Source of the DNA: Micromonosporaceae bacterium
GTDB lineage: Bacteria > Actinomycetota > Actinomycetes > Mycobacteriales > Micromonosporaceae
Assembly: GCA_017354595.1 (NCBI GenBank)
Contig: JAFMQQ010000141.1
Coordinates: forward strand, 1 to 7,418
Reading direction: 5' to 3'
Length of the DNA stretch: 7,418 bases
Shown: positions 5,121-7,418 of the stretch, one piece after another
Layout: every line of letters starts with the position of its first letter
Numbering within the stretch: position 1 is the stretch's first letter
Notes under the pieces: model-generated
The model's input: only the letters and a program-made list of their open reading frames with translations
What the model was told of the DNA's origin: nothing
Databases searched by the model: none
Position numbers and translations under genes: made by a program

Positions 5121-5914
5121 CCGACAACCCGTCCGGCCCGGCCGGCGACCCGTCCGGCTCAGCCGGGCCGGAGGAGCATGCCGCTCTGAAGGCCCGGCTG
5201 TCCCGGCTCGAACTGCTGCTTGGCAAGGAGTACAGCCTGGCCGGTGAGGCCGCCCACATGCTGCCCGCGTGGCTGCGCAGGACCAGCGGCGAGCCGCGCC
5301 TGGCCGTCTCGGTGGCGGTGCTGGCGATGATCGGGCTGCAGCTGGTGGTACCGGAGTTCGGGGTCAAGCCGGTCTGGCTGCTGCCCGCCATGCAGGTGCT
5401 GCTGTTCGCCGTCCTTGTCGCGGCGAACCCGTCCCGGATCACCCGGGAGTCGAAGCTGCTGCGTCTGATCGGACTGGCGCTCGTCCTGGCCGCCAGCGTG
5501 GGCAACGCGTGGGCGGCCACGGTGCTGGTGTACCAGGTGGCACACGGCTCCGGGCCGAAACCCGCTACCCATCTGCTGGTCACCGGCGGCGCCATCTGGC
5601 TGACCAACGTCATCATCTTCGCCCTGTGGTACTGGGAGCTGGATCGCGGCGGCCCGGCCGCCCGGGCCGCGGCCCGGCACATCCACCCGGACTTCCTGTT
5701 CAGCGAGATGACCACGCCGGAACTGGTGCGCCGCGACTGGGAACCTGGCTTCGTGGACTACTTCTACCTGTCCTTCACCAACGCCACTGCGTTCAGCCCC
5801 ACCGATACGCTGCCACTCTCCTCGTGGGCGAAGCTGGCCATGATGTTCCAGTCGGCGGTATCGCTGGTCACCGTGGCGCTGGTGGTGTCCCGGGCGGTGA
5901 ACATCTTCAGCTGA
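5117..5914 (+). CDS. polytopic membrane protein, DUF1345-like, function unknown
   Basis: 265 residues. A Pro/Gly/Ser-rich start is followed by a short charged helix (about 19-37, LKARLSRLELLLGKEY). There are four hydrophobic segments, near 61-79, 85-103, 115-142 and 151-172. A soluble stretch (174-211, with WELDRGGP and HPDFLF) follows, then a re-entrant-looking segment DYFYLSFTNATAFSPTD (214-230) and a last helix (238-262). The ending resembles the DUF1345 membrane family and, more distantly, the pore-helix/filter/inner-helix layout of 2-TM K+ channels, though without a TVGYGD filter. The GTG start overlaps the cimA stop (GTGA), indicating translational coupling; there is no strong Shine-Dalgarno sequence of its own. 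Co-expression with cimA suggests, but does not show, a link to amino acid state, for example transport or sensing. Its TGA (5912-5914) touches the stop of the convergent gene. Confidence 0.85.
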   Translation: MTDNPSGPAGDPSGSAGPEEHAALKARLSRLELLLGKEYSLAGEAAHMLPAWLRRTSGEPRLAVSVAVLAMIGLQLVVPEFGVKPVWLLPAMQVLLFAVLVAANPSRITRESKLLRLIGLALVLAASVGNAWAATVLVYQVAHGSGPKPATHLLVTGGAIWLTNVIIFALWYWELDRGGPAARAAARHIHPDFLFSEMTTPELVRRDWEPGFVDYFYLSFTNATAFSPTDTLPLSSWAKLAMMFQSAVSLVTVALVVSRAVNIFS

Positions 5915-6928
5915 CTAGCCGGGTCCGGGAGCCGGCAGGGCCAGCTCGGCGAGGACGGCGCGGTGGTCGCTGTCATGCACCTGGTGTACCGAGACCGCAC
6001 GCACCCCGATCCGCGTGTCGGCGAGCACGTGGTCGAGCGTCACCTTCGGCCACCACTTGTTGTACGGCCAGGTCGGGGTCAGCCCGGCGCCGACCACTGA
6101 GGCCGCGTCCCGGTACCCGGTGCCGACCAGCCGGCGCAGCTCCACATGGTCCAGGGTCGAGTTGAAGTCGCCGAGCAGCACGCGTACCGGCCCGTGCGGG
6201 GTGGCCGGCGGTTCGGCCGCCAGGTCGGCGCGCCAGCTCGGGATCAGCCTGGCGGTGGCGGGCGCGGCCGGGTGCGCCGACTCGACCAGCATGGCCGGGG
6301 CACCCGGTACGTGCAGGGTGGCGTACGCCTGCCCGAAGCCGCCCGGCAGGTTCCGGTATCCCGCGTCGGTGAGTGGGAAGCGGGAGTAGAGCGCTGAGCC
6401 GACCACTCCGGGCAGCGGGTACGCCGCCTGGTGCGGCAGCAGCCGCTCCAAGCCGGCCGCGGCCAGCCGCTGCCGCGCCTGCGGTGTGTACTCCTGCGTC
6501 GCGAGCAGGTCCACCCTGCCCGTGCGGACCAGGTCCACAATGGACTCCGGGTCGGCGCCACCCACCAGCATGTTGCTGGTCAGCACGCGCAGCACCGGCC
6601 CGCCGCCCGACGCTTCCGGCCCGGTACCGGCCGGGTCCGGGCCACCGAACCCGCGCGGCAGTACCAGCACGGCGAGGCAGGCGACCGCGAGCGCCACCGG
6701 TACCGCCACCAGCCACTGGCGCAACAGCAGGCTCACGGCGAGCGGTACCACGGACGCGACGGCGGCGTACGGGGTGTAGGCCATCAGCGCCACGCCCGGG
6801 AAGCCGACCTCGAGGCCGGCGAGCCGGGCCACCGTCCAGGCGACGGTCGGTACGGCGAGCACTCCGGCGATGGCAATGTGCCATGGATGGCTCGTCAACT
6901 GCGTCAGTACCCACCGGATTGTCGCCAC
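5915..6928 (-). CDS. membrane-anchored endonuclease/exonuclease/phosphatase (EEP) family protein
   Basis: 337 residues from GTG 6928. Three hydrophobic segments (about 15-36, 44-69, 72-91) are followed by a Gly/Pro-rich linker (92-111) and an EEP domain (112-332), probably outside the cytoplasm. Metal and catalytic positions appear intact: SNM (N119), TQE (E146), SAH (H219), GDFNS (D254, N256), LDHVL (D299, H300) and SDHRAV (D321, H322). The family is metal-dependent and cleaves phosphodiesters or phosphomonoesters of nucleic acids, lipids or inositol phosphates; the substrate here cannot be told. A longer frame begins at TTG 6955, but TAACGT lies exactly 7 nt before GTG 6928, which favours a leaderless start there. 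The TAG stop (5917-5915) directly abuts the stop of the membrane gene on the other strand. It is divergent from the FAH-family gene, with 59 bases between start codons. Confidence 0.88.
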   Translation of the reverse strand: MATIRWVLTQLTSHPWHIAIAGVLAVPTVAWTVARLAGLEVGFPGVALMAYTPYAAVASVVPLAVSLLLRQWLVAVPVALAVACLAVLVLPRGFGGPDPAGTGPEASGGGPVLRVLTSNMLVGGADPESIVDLVRTGRVDLLATQEYTPQARQRLAAAGLERLLPHQAAYPLPGVVGSALYSRFPLTDAGYRNLPGGFGQAYATLHVPGAPAMLVESAHPAAPATARLIPSWRADLAAEPPATPHGPVRVLLGDFNSTLDHVELRRLVGTGYRDAASVVGAGLTPTWPYNKWWPKVTLDHVLADTRIGVRAVSVHQVHDSDHRAVLAELALPAPGPG

Positions 6929-6935
6929 CGGCGCA

Positions 6936-6941
6936 ACGTTA
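6936..6941 (-). promoter_or_regulatory. -10 element of leaderless EEP transcript
   Basis: Reverse-strand TAACGT (TANNNT) is followed by 7 bases and GTG at 6928. The hexamer would be inside the coding sequence if the TTG at 6955 were used, which argues for the shorter protein. No clear -35 or Shine-Dalgarno sequence. Confidence 0.6.
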
Positions 6942-6974
6942 GCGGGCAGCCGCAACCGCGGCGGACAGCCGCGA

Positions 6975-6980
6975 TAGATT
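6975..6980 (+). promoter_or_regulatory. -10 element of leaderless FAH-family transcript
   Basis: TAGATT is followed by 7 bases and the GTG at 6988, so transcription should begin on the start codon. No Shine-Dalgarno sequence is within reach. It is back-to-back with the EEP promoter; the two hexamers are 33 bases apart. Confidence 0.65.
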
Positions 6981-6987
6981 CGACCTC

Positions 6988-7418
6988 GTGCGGATCGCTC
7001 GTTTTGTGCATGCCAGCGGGATGTCCTTCGGTGCGGTGGAGGGGCCGCCGGATGCCGGCCCTGAGGCGCTGACCGTTGCCGAGATCGACGGCCACCCCTT
7101 CGGTGAGCTCCGGTTCACCGGCCAGCGGTGGGCGGCGGCCGATGTACGGCTGCTCTCACCGATCCTGCCGAGCAAGCTGGTCTGCGTCGGGCGCAACTAC
7201 GCCGAGCACGCCAGCGAACTCGGCAACGAGATACCCAGCGAGCCGCTGCTGTTCCTCAAGCCGTCCACCTCGGTGATCGGCCCGCGCGACGTGATCCGGC
7301 TGCCACCGCAGTCGCGGCAGGTGGAGCACGAGGCAGAGCTGGCGGTGGTGATCGGGCCGCCGGGCGCGCGGCGGGTGGACAAGGCGGGTGCCGCGGCCGC
7401 GGTCTTCGGGTACACCTG
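6988..7418 (+). CDS. fumarylacetoacetate hydrolase (FAH) family protein, 5' part (runs off window)
   Basis: 143 residues are visible; the frame is still open at the right edge. The N-terminal part (MRIARFVHASGMSFGAVEG) and the middle match the cytosolic FAHD/YcgM-like group: SKLVCVGRNYAEHASELG (62-79), PLLFLKPSTSVIGP (86-99) and VEHEAELAVVIG (112-123), in which E115 and E117 correspond to the ExE divalent-metal ligands; the later metal Asp lies beyond the window. Members cleave or decarboxylate acylpyruvates or 2-oxo-diacids such as oxaloacetate; the sequence does not tell which. The GTG at 6988 is preferred over ATG 7021 because the family N-terminus begins here and TAGATT sits exactly 7 nt upstream (leaderless). 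In several actinobacteria I recall this gene just before gltX, downstream of leuB/ilvE/cimA, which would fit but lies outside the window. Confidence 0.9.
   Translation, partial: MRIARFVHASGMSFGAVEGPPDAGPEALTVAEIDGHPFGELRFTGQRWAAADVRLLSPILPSKLVCVGRNYAEHASELGNEIPSEPLLFLKPSTSVIGPRDVIRLPPQSRQVEHEAELAVVIGPPGARRVDKAGAAAAVFGYT

Noticed and set aside
5918..5936. GCCGG/CCGGC hairpin near the convergent stops
   Set aside because: It lies within the last codons of the EEP gene, has a 9-nt loop and no T tract, and is common in DNA this GC-rich; not enough for a terminator call.
6929..6955. TTG start at 6955 for the EEP gene
   Set aside because: A rare start codon. The extra nine residues would overlap a TANNNT box placed exactly 7 nt before GTG 6928.

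Overview
The window is very GC-rich, with strong third-position GC, GTG starts and actinobacterial-type proteins. It comes from a high-GC actinobacterium; a Micromonosporaceae-like source is my guess from the gene order and the frequent GTAC motifs, not a proven assignment. It is a chromosomal branched-chain amino acid region with housekeeping neighbours. I see no mobile element, CRISPR array, tRNA or rRNA.

Layout. (1) 1-675 (+): 3' part of leuB, 3-isopropylmalate dehydrogenase. (2) 676-803: leuB/ilvE spacer with a foldable segment, a palindromic operator-like site inside a promoter spacer, and a good ribosome binding site. (3) 804-2275 (+): ilvE, then a small VOC-fold protein, probably one operon. 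(4) 2276-2299: short symmetric hairpin between convergent genes. (5) 2300-3028 (-): tyrosine/lipid phosphatase with the HCxxGKDR signature. (6) 3029-3533: about 500 bases holding a doubtful 94-aa reverse-strand ORF with an 18-bp tandem repeat, then a compact leader: promoter, an 11-residue leader peptide ending Leu-Ile-Ile-Thr, a strong hairpin and a textbook intrinsic terminator. (7) 3534-5914 (+): cimA, (R)-citramalate synthase, overlapped by 4 bases by a polytopic membrane protein gene. (8) 5915-6928 (-): membrane-anchored endonuclease/exonuclease/phosphatase-fold protein whose stop codon abuts that of the membrane gene. (9) 6988-7418 (+): 5' part of a fumarylacetoacetate hydrolase family gene, divergent from (8).

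How it works together. CimA makes citramalate from pyruvate and acetyl-CoA. LeuB also acts later in that route to 2-oxobutyrate, and IlvE carries out the last transamination of Ile, Leu and Val. The cell therefore probably makes isoleucine through citramalate. The Ile-Ile leader peptide followed by a terminator just before cimA points to ribosome-mediated attenuation by isoleucine supply.

The second main signal is architectural. Three gene starts (phosphatase, EEP protein, FAH protein) have a TANNNT hexamer exactly 7 nt before a GTG, and the cimA leader peptide has a one-mismatch version at the same spacing. This is the pattern expected of leaderless transcripts, and it moves the EEP start from TTG 6955 to GTG 6928.
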